DNA from: Protopterus annectens
Lineage: Eukaryota > Chordata > Ceratodontiformes > Protopteridae
Direction of reading: 5' to 3'
NCBI RefSeq assembly: GCF_019279795.1
Contig: NC_056733.1
Location: 1,422,758,552 to 1,422,822,551 of the forward strand
DNA: 64,000 nucleotides
Within the stretch, counting starts at the first letter, position 1. Each line of letters starts with the position of its first letter. The notes below the pieces were generated by a model that searched no databases, was not told the origin of the DNA, and saw only the letters and a program-made list of their open reading frames with translations. Shown here piece after piece: positions 20,847-34,667 of this stretch. Position numbers and translations under genes: made by a program.

Positions 20847-23640
20847 ATGCTACTCAATGCTAGAAGTCTAAATCTCAAAATGCACTCACTTGAGGCACTC
20901 CTTAAAATGGAGAACTTCGATATCTGTACAGTGACTGAGACCTGGTTCAAGGCTCTAGAGAGCACCCCTGAATTACCCGGCTATAACTCATGCCACACTG
21001 TTCGGCCATCTAGCCTGGACCAGAACACCAAAGGTGGAAGGGTGTCCATATTCATTAAGGATATCCACACCTCCAGGCTAGTTGCGCAGCATAATGCATC
21101 CGAGGTTATCCAAATTCAACTAACTCTGGGCAAAACCGCAATCCAAATTGTAGCTTGCTACAGATCCCCCACCATGCCCCAGGATCCCCACTCATCTCTT
21201 CTTGATATACTGGAACAAATTAGGCTTCAACCAAACACCCTAATAATGGCCAATTCCAACCACCCCACCATTAACTGGGAAAACAACTCATGTACCAACT
21301 TCTTCGCTCAACACTTTCTGGAATTCATAAATTCCAATGCCTTGGATCAACTTATCCACACCCCCACCAGGGGCAACAATATCCTAGACTTAGTTATTAC
21401 GATCATGAGTGACTGGTGTTCCACACCTGAAGTCAATTCCTCATTGGTCAGATCCGACCATAAGCTAATCACCCTAGATATCCGCATTCTGCCCCCACCC
21501 ACCATTAAAGAACCCACAGTAAAAAATTTCTCCAAAGCCAACTTCATGCTTCTTAAGACAGAAGTGGTGAATTTCATGACACCCATGCAGATGGACAATA
21601 CAGTTACAACTGCTGAATCCTGCACAAATGCACGCTATAAGCACTTACATGAGTGCATGGATTGTGCTATCCCAAACAGAACCAAGACGCTATCCTCCAT
21701 AAAAACGAAGATAATCTGGTGGTCCCCTGCCATAAACAAACTCTACAACAGAAGGAAGAAACTATTGCAAAAGAGAGTAAAATCCCATGAGTGGAGAAAC
21801 TCCCTGGTCAGCCTCAATAAGAAGCTGAGATCCCTTATAAGATCCTCCAAAGCTAGCTATGAAAACAAAATCACCAGTAATTCTAAGGGCAACCACAAAG
21901 CATTCTATAGCTATGTCAAGAATCTCAATGGCAACACCCAGATCTGCTCTGAGTTACAGCACAACAGTACAAAAATTACAGAACCAACTGATATTGCCAA
22001 CATCCTGGCAGATAGGTTTAGTGCTAACTTTACCCCCTTCTCACACCCTAAAGGGCCCATATCTATACAGGAAGAATGTAGAGTCCCTGTAGTCCCATAT
22101 ATGCAGGTAAAAGCTGCACTCTCTCAAACCATAAACACAGCATCCATGGGACCGGACAACATCCCAGACTGCATTTTACATGAACTTCAGAACAAACTGG
22201 CTCCCCACCTAAGCACCATGTTCAATCATAGTCTCATGTCAGGCTTTGTGCCCACTGAATGGTGCACAGCAACAGTTATCCCACTACACAAAGGGGGATC
22301 CACCACTGATCCTGGGAACTATTGCCGTATTAGTCTGACGAGCCTGGTCTGTAAGGCCATGGAATGTATCATCATGGAACTCATAAACAAAAACATTGGT
22401 AACCTCCAAACTCTGGACCCCACCCAGTCCAGGTTTGTGAAAGGCAGATCATGCCTTCTGAACCTGATTGACTTCTTTGGGGCAGTCACCAAAGCCGTAG
22501 ATGAGGGTAAGGTGGTTCATACAGCCTATCTTGACCTCGCCAAAGCTTTTGACACCATCCCTGATTCTGGAATTATAGCTAAACTCACTAAACTAGGTAT
22601 AAATCCCTATGTCACAAGATGGGTTGCCAACTGGCTCACTGAAAGAACCCACACTGTAAAAGTTGCAGACTCCAAATCTGATTCAAACCAGTGACAAGTG
22701 GAGTACCACAGGGTTCAGTCCTGGGACCTCTCCTGTTTGGTATCTACTTCTCTGAAGTACAGGCTAACACAGAAGGCCTCTGACTAATGAAGTTCACAGA
22801 TGACTGCAAACTAGGAGCCATAGTTCAATCCCCAAATGATGTAGACATCCTACAGAAGGGACTCACTGAGACAGATGCCTGGTGTCAGAGGCATGGCCTC
22901 AAGCTCAATGCCAAAAACTGCATTGTCATCCCCTTTGGCAAAAACTCTCTACCCATGAACTACCACATAAACGGCAGTCTACTTAATGCCAAATGTGTGA
23001 TAAGAGACCTTGGGACCTAGGAGGACAGTAGTCTCTCCTTTGATAATCACATCCCCAAAGTAGTCAGGAAATTCTTCTATGTGGCACACCTCATCACAAA
23101 AGGGTTCTCATTCAGGAAAAAAGAGGTCATTGTTCCCCTCTACTCAGCACTCATTAGACCCATTATAGAGTACAATGCCCCTTTTGGAGTGTACCTCACA
23201 AGATATCTGCAGCAGTTGGAAAGGCCACAGAAGTACCTCAAAAAGAGGATTACTGGCCTTAAACAGATGCCTTACACTGACCATCTCAAAAAACTCCAGC
23301 TTTACTCTGTAGCATATCACCTACTCTGAGGAGATCTTTGGTTAACATATAAAGCTATGTTAAACCCAGAGCTGTTGGACATGCTATACCTAAAGAAATC
23401 CCAATCCCTCTGAGCTACATGCTCTAAGGACCTAAACCTTGTCACCACAATAAACAGGGCATGCTGGAGGGATAGATTCCTGTCCCAGAGACTTCCTATA
23501 CTCTGGAACAAGCTACCTATCTATGTCAAGCAAAGTTCCTCATTAGCACTCTTCAAGAAAAATCATGATGAGTGGATGGGAAATAGGAAATACACCCCGG
23601 GGATCACTTCTGTGACTTTGATCAACAGGGGCACAAGAAT
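20847..23640 (+). pseudogene. CR1-A ORF2 (endonuclease-RT), broken
   Basis: Begins MLLNARSLN and runs open for 615 codons (to 22694). That stretch covers the endonuclease (ICTVTETWFKA, GGRVSIFIKD, VACYRSP, NHPTINWENN, LVRSDHKLITLD) and the first RT blocks (ATVIPLHKGG, SRFVKGRSCLLNLIDFF, AYLDLAKAFDTIP). GDFN reads MANSN here, losing the conserved Asp. A 1-bp deletion at about 22688 shifts the frame just before TSGVPQGSVLGPLLFG. After that there are stops at 22782, 23018, 23327 and 23411, and the catalytic FADD reads FTDD. Confidence 0.85.
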
Positions 23641-23759
23641 TTAGCTTTCTTGGGTGATGTAAGCCAGGGAACCATGTTGGCTAGGCTTACTTAGGCCCTT
23701 GGGCCAATAGCCTAGTACCTACCTATGAACCTATGAGCCTATGATTTCACTAAATTATT

Positions 23760-25090
23760 AAGTACAGACTTGACACCCTCCTAGTCATAGTTGAGTACCC
23801 TTTACCATACATATTGCTCAAGAATGCACATTCTACAGTTACTTACAAAATGTCACATCTGGGTCACCTATTTCAGATAATCCTCTACAGGAATTCCTAG
23901 AGACTGGAGCAAAGTCCATAGCCTTTCCATTATTCATTCCTAACAGCCACTTTCCGAAGAAGAGGTTTGTCCTTGACATCTGGAGTCATGCCCTGGTAGT
24001 GCCATAACATAAAGGTAAAGCCTATGGAAACCTTTAGTAACTACTAGCCTAGTGCATTCTTTTCACGACTTTCTAAAAAAATACTAGTGTGTGTGTCATC
24101 AATTTCTTCAACAACTTGTTAGTTTAAACATACTATTTAACATATATCAAGGGTCAAAGCAAATCACAGTACTGATACTGCTTTATTTTACACAACAGAT
24201 TACATCTGAAACAAACTTAACTGCCAAAATTTTGATGGACTAATTCTGGATTTGTCAAAGGCTTTTGTACTGTTTGTCATAATAAACTTCATGGCCTATA
24301 TTTGTGTGGACTCACCTTCAGTGCTCTTAATCGTTCATCAGCTCTGTCTGCCAGCGAAAGAAAGGCTATCTCCCAGCATCTTATAGATTAACCTAGTAGT
24401 TTCAAAGGGCTGTGTTCTCAGTCCACTTCCTTTCACAACAATTGTTAATGATATGATCAACCTCTGTTGTGAGTCGCAAATCAAACAATATCCTCCTGTC
24501 TTACCACATTTCCTCTGTTGTTGTCTCTAAACTTAAAAAGAGCCTTCAGTCTTTCTAGCTCTAGTTCACTAATAGGAGTTGCATCCTAACCAAATCTATG
24601 CTGTTGTCTGCTAAGCAAAGCTGGCCATCTCATGTGGATTTGTTCTTTGACTCCAGCATGGAGTCAACCATAATTGTTCATTATCTATTGTTAACAATAC
24701 TACTGCTGAATGCATAAAACTGCTGGGATATGTGACTGACAATAGGATAAAATGTAATAAACATGTTTCAAATCATATCACAAAATCAAACCAAAAACCT
24801 GCCAGACTGTATAGACCAAAACCTTTCTTCACACTATCAACCTGTATTACTATTACTGTATACTTACTTTCCTCTTTGCTGTATTCAGTACACCTTCTTG
24901 CATGCCTTTCTCCTTCATTACACCAAAAATTAGAGCAAATCTGCAGTAGAACAGCTTATTTCAATGATGTACCATGTGGTTGTAATGCATCACTATGTGT
25001 CTATTGAAGAGCTTTTTTGGCTTTACTTTTCCAGCCCGTCAGCTCGGAGTTAAAACTTGCTCATAGAATTCTACATACTTAATACTGCCC
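23760..25090 (+). pseudogene. Old L2-like LINE, 3' part (RT and C-terminus)
   Basis: In broken frames I read FVLDIWSHALVVP-HKGKAYG (RT entry), then a QSGF-like block, LDLSKAF-like residues near 24240-24290, and a VPQGSVLGPL-like block near 24400-24430. A longer open piece (24732-25007) reads KLLGYVTDNRIKCNKHVSN and SLHQKLEQICSRTAYFNDV. The order is that of L2-like ORF2 and continues from 20317 across CR1-A. Very decayed. Confidence 0.6.
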
Positions 25091-25559
25091 CTCATTATTC
25101 AACACTTTCACATGGTGTACCAAGAGTCAGCCTTAGGTGAAATGGAACCCTCAACACCCCTTTGCTGCCCAACCATTCCCATGTACACCACGACCCCTGT
25201 TTTCTCCCTCCTCTGGCTTCCACATACCATTGAGACACTTTCTCCTTGTTCTTTTTATACCTTATTCTGATTTTTGGTGTTTTCCTGCACCCTTTCAAGT
25301 ATCCTAACCAGCCAAGACTGCAATGTAATAACTGTGAAGGAAATAATTGAATTAAATTGGAAATGTGTGGACTGCTAACGCCACAAAAGCCATGGAGTTC
25401 TATTTGCTTTGAGGTGCATTTTATTTTTTTCATAATATTTTGAGCCATTGATGTCCTGAACAAAATTCATGAAGAAGGAAAGAAATTTGATCTTATTTTT
25501 TCTTCCGATAAAGAAATAAATTACGTCCAAGGCTGAATGCCCAAATCTGACAAAATAGC
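25091..25559. other. No feature recognised
   Basis: A 122-codon minus-strand ORF (25095-25463) has no recognisable domain and low-complexity composition. Confidence 0.4.
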
Positions 25560-26530
<971 letters not shown>

Positions 26531-27349
26531 ATGGATATGTAACATATGCCAACACAGCTAGCTGGAGTTTTGTAAATAATTATATGTCATTTGTATATCA
26601 AACTGATTTGCACAGGTGCTTGTGTTAAAAATGTATTTGTAAAGTTGCCTTTGTTAGAAAATGTATGAACAGTAGGTCCTGTTGGGCAGAAAAAGAAATA
26701 CACTTGTATGTCAGACTGTATTGTGACTGTTAAAATTAATATTGTAAGAGAGGATACTGGAAGAGAAGAGGTTAATCTCAGTCCAGCTAACTTTGAAAAA
26801 TAGTTTAAAATTAAATTACCTGATTTAGGCCATAAAGATCACATCTTACAGTTCTGATTGCAGCCAAAGACAAATGTCTGTGAAAACAAGGACTAGGAAT
26901 CCTGCCGTATTGTCATTAGCAGTAAATTAATTGTTACCCTGGAAGGGTGGAAGTGTTGAAATTGTTTTATGGCTTCAAGATGTTATAACACATCTTAGCA
27001 AAGCTCTATCTGTGTGTATGGTAACACATATGTGCGGGATGAGATTCTGGTTCAGTGTCTAGTAAAGGGGGGTAGTATGGGAAGCAGAAGTCAGATGACC
27101 AGATGTATGTGATGTCATTCTGTAATACAGCACTGAAATGATGTTTTGATACTAGATGAGACGGAAGTTTCAGAGCAGTCGCTTTTTGAAACCTGACAAG
27201 AAGGCCACCTCACCTACGTCATCTTGCCTTGCTCTAGTAAGTGAACTAGGGGATGTTAATTCTTTAGATCAGTCAAGAAAACATAGTGAGATTAGTTAAG
27301 TACTGTTTTCCGTATCTGTGTGAATCTATCCATCTATGTTATTTTTTAA
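26531..27349 (+). other. Possible LTR U3-like region
   Basis: No protein family. This 820-bp stretch lies upstream of the dispersed repeat copy 2. It could be the upstream part of an LTR, but copy 1 does not share it clearly. Confidence 0.3.
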
Positions 27350-28090
27350 TATTTCTAGTGTCTGAAACTCTGGTGTTTATTGTAAATAGATATTTGTTAT
27401 GTTCATGTTCTTTTATTATTCATTATTAAATATATTTAAACTTTTCTTTGTGTCTGGCCTTGTAAAGAAAGTTTTAACCTTTGAGAATAATTATATTCAT
27501 TTGGTGACACTGTGAACGCTCCTGGAAGCCTTGCTGCATTGATCAAATACTACCATTTGTATTAGTATTAATTTTACTCAGTATAATTGGATACCCTGAT
27601 AGGAGCCATAGTATACTTGACTTTGGAGTGTTCTGGTGGCAGTAACTAATTTATAGTCTGGGCAGAGGGCCATGGCTAGTAAATCTGTGCCAGCCTTTCC
27701 TAGGTGTATGTGTGTGCGTGTGTCTATGTGAAAATCAAGTCTCAAAGAGTGTGTGTGTCAGCTTCTTGGAGCAGGGACACAGAACACTGGTTTCACAGAG
27801 AGGGTGGTGGAGGACTTGGCCTGGGATACTCAGCGGAGGACTCAACTCTACAGCTGTGCCAGTGGGGAGTCTTACTGGGGGCCTGGGGAGAGAGAGAGGG
27901 AAACACAGACCCTGGACTGTGTATGTTCCCTGTGTGCTCTTAAGGGAAATTGTGCTTGGTGCAGAAAGCTGCTTCTGGAAATACTGTGTACATCTAGTTT
28001 TGTTACAAGTGAAATTCCCTCAGTCAGTGGTGAGGATTCAGGCTCCTTGGTTATTGACCCAGAGGAGATGATATCACATGTATTACAACC
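27350..28090 (+). repeat. Dispersed LTR/leader-like repeat, copy 2
   Basis: Colinear with 5590-6360. It has TCATTATTAAATATATTTAA (possible polyadenylation signal), TTTGGTGACACTGTGAACGC, AGTCTGGGCAGAGG, CTGTGCCAGTGGGGAGTCTT and TGTGCTCTTAAGGGAAATTG. Three overlapping 87-133 codon ORFs lie in the second half on both strands and have no recognisable domain. Confidence 0.55.
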
Positions 28091-29125
28091 TGCTACTCTT
28101 AGATGGTGCAGTGTCCTTAGGACAAGGTATATCAAACCCTATCCAGACCTCTGAGGACTGGTTGTGAAGAAAGTTAAAGAAATGTTAAATAAATAATGAC
28201 CACACTGGCCCCAGCCTCTAGCTAGCCAGAGAGATCACAGAATCAGATAACTGCCCTTTTGCTTTCTCTTACAGGCTTCTCCCAAAACAGATAGACACTC
28301 GTGAGGATTACTTCTGTTGTGTAATCTTGAGGAAATATTAGAAATAATGGTTACCATAACATCATGTTGCTGTAAACTATGGCCTCCTACTGTGGCCATC
28401 ATATCCACTCACAAGTCTCTATTATGTTTAAAATTTGTAGACTTTTGATTGTTTGACTTGAATGAGGTTAAGATGGAACCAAATGCTGGTGAATTGAGAT
28501 GCCAGCACCTATGGGTCACTGCAGCTGTGAAGGTATAACAGTGGGTGCCACAACTACAGCAGCTTTTATGGGCAGCCACTTTAGTTGAAAAATAAATGAA
28601 TGAAAGATAGAAAGCCAAATGGCATCCTAGGCTTATGCCTAGTTCACGTATGTATGTGGCCAGCCATGAGAATACAATACTAGAGACCTAGATCCCTGGT
28701 GGGTTGATTCTTATTTGTTCCTTTGGCAAAAAAAAAAAAAAAACATCTACCTGAAATCAACTGGACGTATAAGTGAATTTAAGTACACTTTTATCTGCTC
28801 TTTTTCATATAGTACTGTATTTAATTTATTTATTTGTGTTTTTCACTTAATATTAACTCAGCTGAAGTTGTGGCTGTCTCTCTACAGTTAGTTCCTCACC
28901 CACCCTCCCTGTTCTTGTTTTGGTGTTAATATTGGTGACTTTGAAATTGCCTGCCCCTCTTATAGATTTGCATTTGGATACTCCTTCTGGGCCTATCTCA
29001 TTTGCTCCCTCAACTGAGTGCAGTGAGATCATATTCTGATTTCAGGCACTCCTACTGTGTACAAAGAGAGCAGTTGGGAAGGACAATCCCTGTAGCCTCT
29101 TAATCCTGCTCTATTCCCTCCCTCA
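28091..29125. other. No gene recognised
   Basis: AT-rich sequence with an A17 run at 28728. Nothing recognised. Confidence 0.4.
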
Positions 29126-29130
29126 AAAAA

Positions 29131-29195
<65 letters not shown>

Positions 29196-29196
29196 T
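29126..29196. repeat. A-run and (TA)n tract
   Basis: An A-run of about 22 is followed by TA repeats and a T-run. It may mark the 5' boundary of CR1-B. Confidence 0.9.
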
Positions 29197-30638
29197 AATA
29201 TTCAGCTGCTCTTACTATAATTGTCTTAGCTGCTGTTCTGCATGCTGTTATCTCTTCAGTCGCTTTTACTCTGCACTTATTAATGCTTGTTAGTAGCCTG
29301 CTAATTTACTGCCTTCTGCACTTGTTTTTAGTCAGTTTTTAATTTAATTGCATTTATTTGAACTGTATTTGCCGTAGTGTTGCTACACACTAGGGTATGC
29401 TGGCCTGCACTGCAATTTGAATTGTATTTACTGCTGTTTTATCTGCTTTTCTGTAAAAAAAAAAAAAATTCTAAGCTTGTTTCCTGCCTTTCCTGTAACT
29501 AGTCTAATCCCGATACAGACTTGCTGTATCCAGGACTGTTGGTAAGCTTCTGAGCCCCCCAAGCCTTTCTGTGATGGAGGGAAGCCTTCTAGCTTATCAG
29601 TGGGAGTGGTAAGCACTATGTAGACTATCTACCACGAGAGGAGAGGTTCTTGGTCCAGAAATTGTAGTTTATTGACCATTTGGACAGTTTGTCCGTCTCT
29701 TTCAACTTTCTGGTTTAAAAGACCACATCTGCGCTTGCTTCCCATCTTTCCTGTAACTAACCTACTGGGTAGCACTAGAAAGCCTTAAACTGATACAAGC
29801 CTTCTAGCTTAGAAGAGAGACTTTGGACTGATTAAGTATCAGTTTTCTGTACTTTCTTGCTGTACTTAACTGTTTTCCGCCTAAACACAGATTTTCCAGA
29901 GTTTATTGGGATTTAAAAGCTTGTTTTTTTCACATATTGTACTTATTCGACTGCCTGCACTTTTAAAAAGTTATTTTTTGTTTAAATAATTTGTTTAACT
30001 GTTGTAGGCTACACACTAAAGTGTGATAGCCTTTTCTGATCGTTTGTAGTCGTTTAAAGCTGTTTTAAGTGTATTTTTTACTGATTTTGCCTTATCTTTT
30101 CAAAAAAACAACAAAAAAAATTCCTTGTTTCCCGCCTTTCTAAGCTAGTATAGTCCAGTTTTCGGGCTAGCGCTGAATTCAGGGCTGTGATACTAGTTTC
30201 TGAGTTGCCCATACCTTACTTGGATAGAAGGAAGTTTCTCTGTTCACCTATGAGAGAGGGGAGCTTTGAGCAACCTATCTGTCCCTGGAGGAGCGGTTCC
30301 AGCCCATAAGTTAGTAGTTTATTGGCTATTTTGGGATAATTTCTATCTCTTTCATTTTCCTACTATAAAAACTGTGTTTGCACAGTTTTGCACACTGGGC
30401 AGTGCCGGTTAGCTACGGTTAAATTATTCCTGGCTCCATTAAGTCTCCTCTTCAGTTTTTCCCTTGAAACTAGTCTAACTCTCAACCTAAGTACTCAAAA
30501 AGCATCCTACAGCCCAGCACCTGCTCAGACCTAATCACAAGCACTAATATACCCTGACACTGATTGCCCAGCAGGGCAAGGCTCTTTATTCACCCCTCAC
30601 CAACTAAGCGACTAAGCAGCTCACCCTACTATTTAGGC

Positions 30639-31619
30639 ATGACCAAAGGGCAATTTCAGATGTACTCTCCAGTCCGGCTGGTGAATCTGGGTACCCTGAG
30701 GCAATGTTACAACTGCCTCATGTACACAGACAACCCTCTCCTCCTACCACAAAACATTAACATATGCAAGAGATGCAGTTATACAGCCAAACTGGAAGCT
30801 AAGCTGTCTCCACCCAAGACTGGAACAGACAGTCAAGAGAAGAAGGTTAACACTTGCACCACACCTCCAGCCGCACACAGACCTACTAAAACAGCACTGG
30901 CAAAAAATACACATAAATACACAAAATCATACTTGGAGGCTCTAAATAAAAACCTGTAAAAGCATCAGAGACCTCTAAAGCAGACATCTAAACAACCTGC
31001 ACCTCCCATCACAAATCAGACAACACATAAAACACAAAATCAGTGTGCCGCGCAATCACAGCCTTTAAGGCGAAATAACATACCTAACACACTAGTAATA
31101 GGTGACTCTATAGTCAGGCACACTGACGTCCCACTCACTATGCTGGACAAGCAGAAGGTTACTGTTAGCTGCCTGTCGGGAGCCAGAATCCGCCACATAA
31201 CACAAGCACTCAGGTCACTCCAGAACAAGTACAAATATGACTCTGTCATTGTTCATGTTGGTGTGAATGACCTGAGATGTATTTCCCTGGACTACATGAA
31301 AAGAGACATGGAAGAGCTCTCTGATCATGTAGCCCAGGCTGGTATGACCCTGATCCTGAGTAGCATCCTGCTCTCACCAAGAATGATACCTTAGTATAAA
31401 GAAAAAATGATCAGTTTCAACAATTGGCTAAGCTTCTGGTCTCATTCAAAGGGGATCCAGTGTCTGTCAGCCTGGGACAACCTGCTCGACAAGCCTCGTT
31501 GCTTCACAAGAAATGGCTTGCACCTGTCACCCCTAGGCTTTCAAATACTGGCCAAGGCTCTTGCTGCCCCCATAGTGTCTTTTTTAGGCAAGGCTCAAAA
31601 GGCAAACCCACCTCCGTAA
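30639..31619 (+). pseudogene. CR1-B ORF1 (zinc finger plus SGNH esterase), two stops
   Basis: Same frame throughout and colinear with the intact ORF1 of copy E. The N-terminus has CYNC and CKRC zinc-ligand pairs. GDSIVRHTD, VHVGVNDLR and NGLHLSPLGFQIL give the three SGNH blocks; the block-V Asp is changed to Asn (RNGLH instead of RDSLH). Premature stops are TAA at 30957 and TAG at 31392, where copy E has CAA and CAG. Both are C-to-T changes. Thus B was disabled by point mutation and not by indels in ORF1. Confidence 0.85.
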
Positions 31620-31648
31620 ACAGCACAATTAACAAAAAACTGAGGGTT

Positions 31649-34377
31649 ATGCTACTCAACGCCAGGAGTTTAAATGTCAAAATGCACGGGCTCAAAGCAC
31701 TCATCAGTATGGAGAACGTTGACATCTGTGCAGTATCTGAAACCTGGTTCAAGGCTCCAGACAGCACCCCAGCACTACTGGGCTACAACTCATACCACAC
31801 ATTTCAGCCACAGAACACGGACCGAAACACAAAAGGAGGGGGTGTATCCATATTCATCAAGGATACTTACACCTCCAGGTTAGTGGCTTAGCATTATACC
31901 TCTGAGATCATCCATGTGCAACTAACATTGGGCAAATCTGCAATGCAAATTGTGGCCTGCTACAGATAACCCTCCATGACCCAGGACCGCAATTTCCCCT
32001 TTCTGGAGACACTGGAAAACATGAAGTTCCTACCGAACACCCTGATATTGGGCAATTTCAATTACCCTACCATTCACTGGGAAAACTTCTCGAGTACAAA
32101 CTCCCAGGCCCAGCGCTTCCTGGAATTCATCAACTCAAATGCCCTGGATCAGCTGGTAGACTCCCCTACCAGAGGTGAAAACATATTGGACCTGGTCATC
32201 ACCAGCATGGGCAACAGGTGCTCTACACTAGAGGTCAACCCATCACTCGTTAGATCAGACCATAAACTAATCACTCTGGATATCCACACCCCACCACCAC
32301 CATCAACTAAGAAAACCACAGTAAAAAACTTTTCTAAACCAAACTTCACCTTACTTAAGACAGAGGTGGTAAGTTTCACAGCCCCCACGCTAAAGGATAA
32401 TGCTGCCGAAGATGCAGAAACCTTTACAAATGCACTCTATGAGCACCTACAAGGATGCATAAATCATGCCATCCCTAGCAAAACCAAGACTCACTACTCT
32501 AAGAGAAGGAAACCAGTTTGGTGGACCCCTGCCATAAACAGGCTATACAATAGAAGGAGGAAATTAGTTCAGAAAAAAAGCAAATCCCAAGAAGGAAAGA
32601 CATCCCTGATCAGTATCAGTAAGAAACTAAGGTCCTTCATGAAAGCATCCATGGCTAACTTCAAAAGAAAAATAGCCAAGGATTCAAAAGATAACCACAA
32701 ATCCTTCTTTAGCTATGATAAGAATCTAAGTGGCAACTCACAGATATGCACTGAACTACTGCAAAATAGCACAAAATATACTGAACCTACGATATTGCCA
32801 ACATCCTGGCAGATAGATTCAGTGCAAACTTCACCCCCCTCTCACCCCCAAAAGGGCCTATAGCAATACCGGAAAAGTGTAGTGTCCCAAAAATCACAGA
32901 CACACAGGTGAAAACAGCCCTTTCAAAAGCCAAAAATACAGCGTCAATGGGACCAGATGGTGTCCCAGGCTGCGTCTTGCACGAACTACAGAATGAACTA
33001 ACCCCCCACCTAAACATGCTGTTCAACCTCAGCCTCTCCACAGGCTACGTGCCCATAGAATGGTGCACAGCAATGGTTATTCCTCTCCACAAAGGAGGGG
33101 CCACAACTGACCTTGGTAACTATTGCCTCCTAAGCCTGACTAGCCTGGTCTGCAAGGCTATGGAGCTCATCATCATGGAACTCATTAACAAAGACATTGG
33201 GAACCTCCAAACACTTGATCTGATCCAGTTCGGCTTTGTTAAGGGCAGATCATGCCTACTAAACCTGGTTGACTTCTTTGAGACAGTCACCAAGGCCATA
33301 GACGAGGGAAAGGTGGTTCACACAGCCTACCTTGACCTCGCCAAGGCTTTCAACACCATTCCCCACTCAGGTATTACAGAAAAACTCACAAGCCTGAATA
33401 TAAACCCCTACATCACAAGATAGGTTGCCATCTGGCTTACAGACAGATCTCACACGGTAAGAATAGTGGGCTCCAAGTTTGACTCTAAACCAGTCACAAG
33501 TGGTGTCCCACAAGGCTCAGTCCTGGAACCTCTACTGTTCAGCATATATTTCTCAGAAGTACAGGCAAACACAGGAGGACTATGGCTAACCAAGTTCGCC
33601 GATGACTGCAAACTGGGAGCCATCATTGACTCTCCGGCTGACATGGACATCCTCCAAAAGGGCCTTACTGAGACGGACACCTGGTGCCAAAGTCATGGCC
33701 TCAAGCTAAATGCCATAAAATGCATAGTCATCCTATTTGGGAAAAACAAAACACCCATGAATTACCACATAGGTGGCAGCCCCCTTAATACAGAAGAGGT
33801 GATAAGAGATCTGGGGACCCAGGTAGATAGTAATCTCTCCTTTGACAATCATATTGCCAAAGTAGTTAGGAAATCCTTCTATGTGGCCCATCTAATTACT
33901 AAAGGGTTTGCATCTAGAAATAAAGAGGTAATAGTGCCCCTCTACTCGTCACTCATTAGACCCATCATAGAGTACAATGCCCCATTTGGGATGTACCTCA
34001 CAAGACACTTCCAACAGCTGGAAAGACCACAAAAGTACCTCACCAAGAGCATTACTGGCCTCAAACATATGTCCTATGCAGCCCGACTGAAAAAATTCCA
34101 GCTGTACTCAGTGGCATATCGCTTACTCAGAGGTGATCTCTGCCTGACTTACAAAGCCATGTCCAACTCAGAATTGATGGACATGTTCCACCTAAAGAAA
34201 CCCAAGTCACTGCGAGCCACGTGCTCTAGTGAGCTAAACCTCGCCACAACAATAAACAGAACATGCTGGAGGGATAGATTCCTGTCACAGAGACTCCCCA
34301 TGCTTTGGGACAAAATTCCAAACTACATTAGGCAGAGCCCCTCACTAACACTCTTCAAGAGAAACCTTGACAAGTGA
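31649..34377 (+). pseudogene. CR1-B ORF2 (endonuclease-RT), broken
   Basis: Starts at ATG 31649, 30 bp after ORF1. The endonuclease has VSETWFKAP, GGGVSIFIKD, GNFNYPTIHWEN (family GDFN) and LVRSDHKLITLD. The RT has VIPLHKGG, FGFVKGRSCLLNLVDFF, YLDLAKAFNTI, TSGVPQGSVLEPLLF and the catalytic FADD at 33595-33606. Stops lie at 31889 (CAG to TAG), about 31968 (TCA to TAA) and 33421 (TGG to TAG), and a 1-bp deletion at about 32790 shifts the frame before the LADRF block. The last 303 codons are open to the natural end. Confidence 0.87.
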
Positions 34378-34667
34378 ATGGGTAACAGAAAATACACCCC
34401 TGGTATCACTTCATTGGCTCTGCTTGACAGAGGATCGGTTAATTAATCAATGGGGTGGTGAATGCCAACACACTCTGGCTAGGCTTATAAATGCCCTCAG
34501 GCAAATAGCCTAGTACCTACCTATGAACCTATGGTAATGCATGTTACTCAGTATAGACAGGAATAGACAGGACAGTTTGGGAATCACTTCCTTTCTGACC
34601 TATTGTACATTGGTGACACTAACGCATTTAAAATGCACTAAAAATCAGTTTCAGATAAAATGTAATT

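Larger units (their letters stand above)
20318..23748 (+). mobile_element. CR1 LINE copy A, 5'-truncated
   Basis: Starts inside ORF1 and ends with the CR1 terminus AATAGCCTAGTACCTACC and a short run of the 8-bp repeat ATGAACCT. It has the second half of ORF1, a complete but broken ORF2 and a short 3' UTR. It is inserted in an older L2-like LINE. Confidence 0.88.
29200..34534 (+). mobile_element. CR1 LINE copy B, nearly full length
   Basis: Has a long 5' region with one clear copy of the about 260-bp monomer (landmark CAAGCCTTTCTGTG at 29560), ORF1 (30639-31619), ORF2 (31649-34377) and a 3' end at GCCTAGTACCTACCTATGAACCTATGG. From 29360 it aligns with copy E from 58045. Both ORFs are damaged, mostly by C-to-T type changes. 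Confidence 0.88.

Noticed and set aside
25095-25463. 122-codon minus-strand ORF
   Set aside because: No domain; lies in an AT-rich spacer.
27753-28154. Overlapping 119-133 codon ORFs
   Set aside because: Three overlapping frames on both strands in a dispersed repeat; the frame is not kept in the other copy at 5590-6360.
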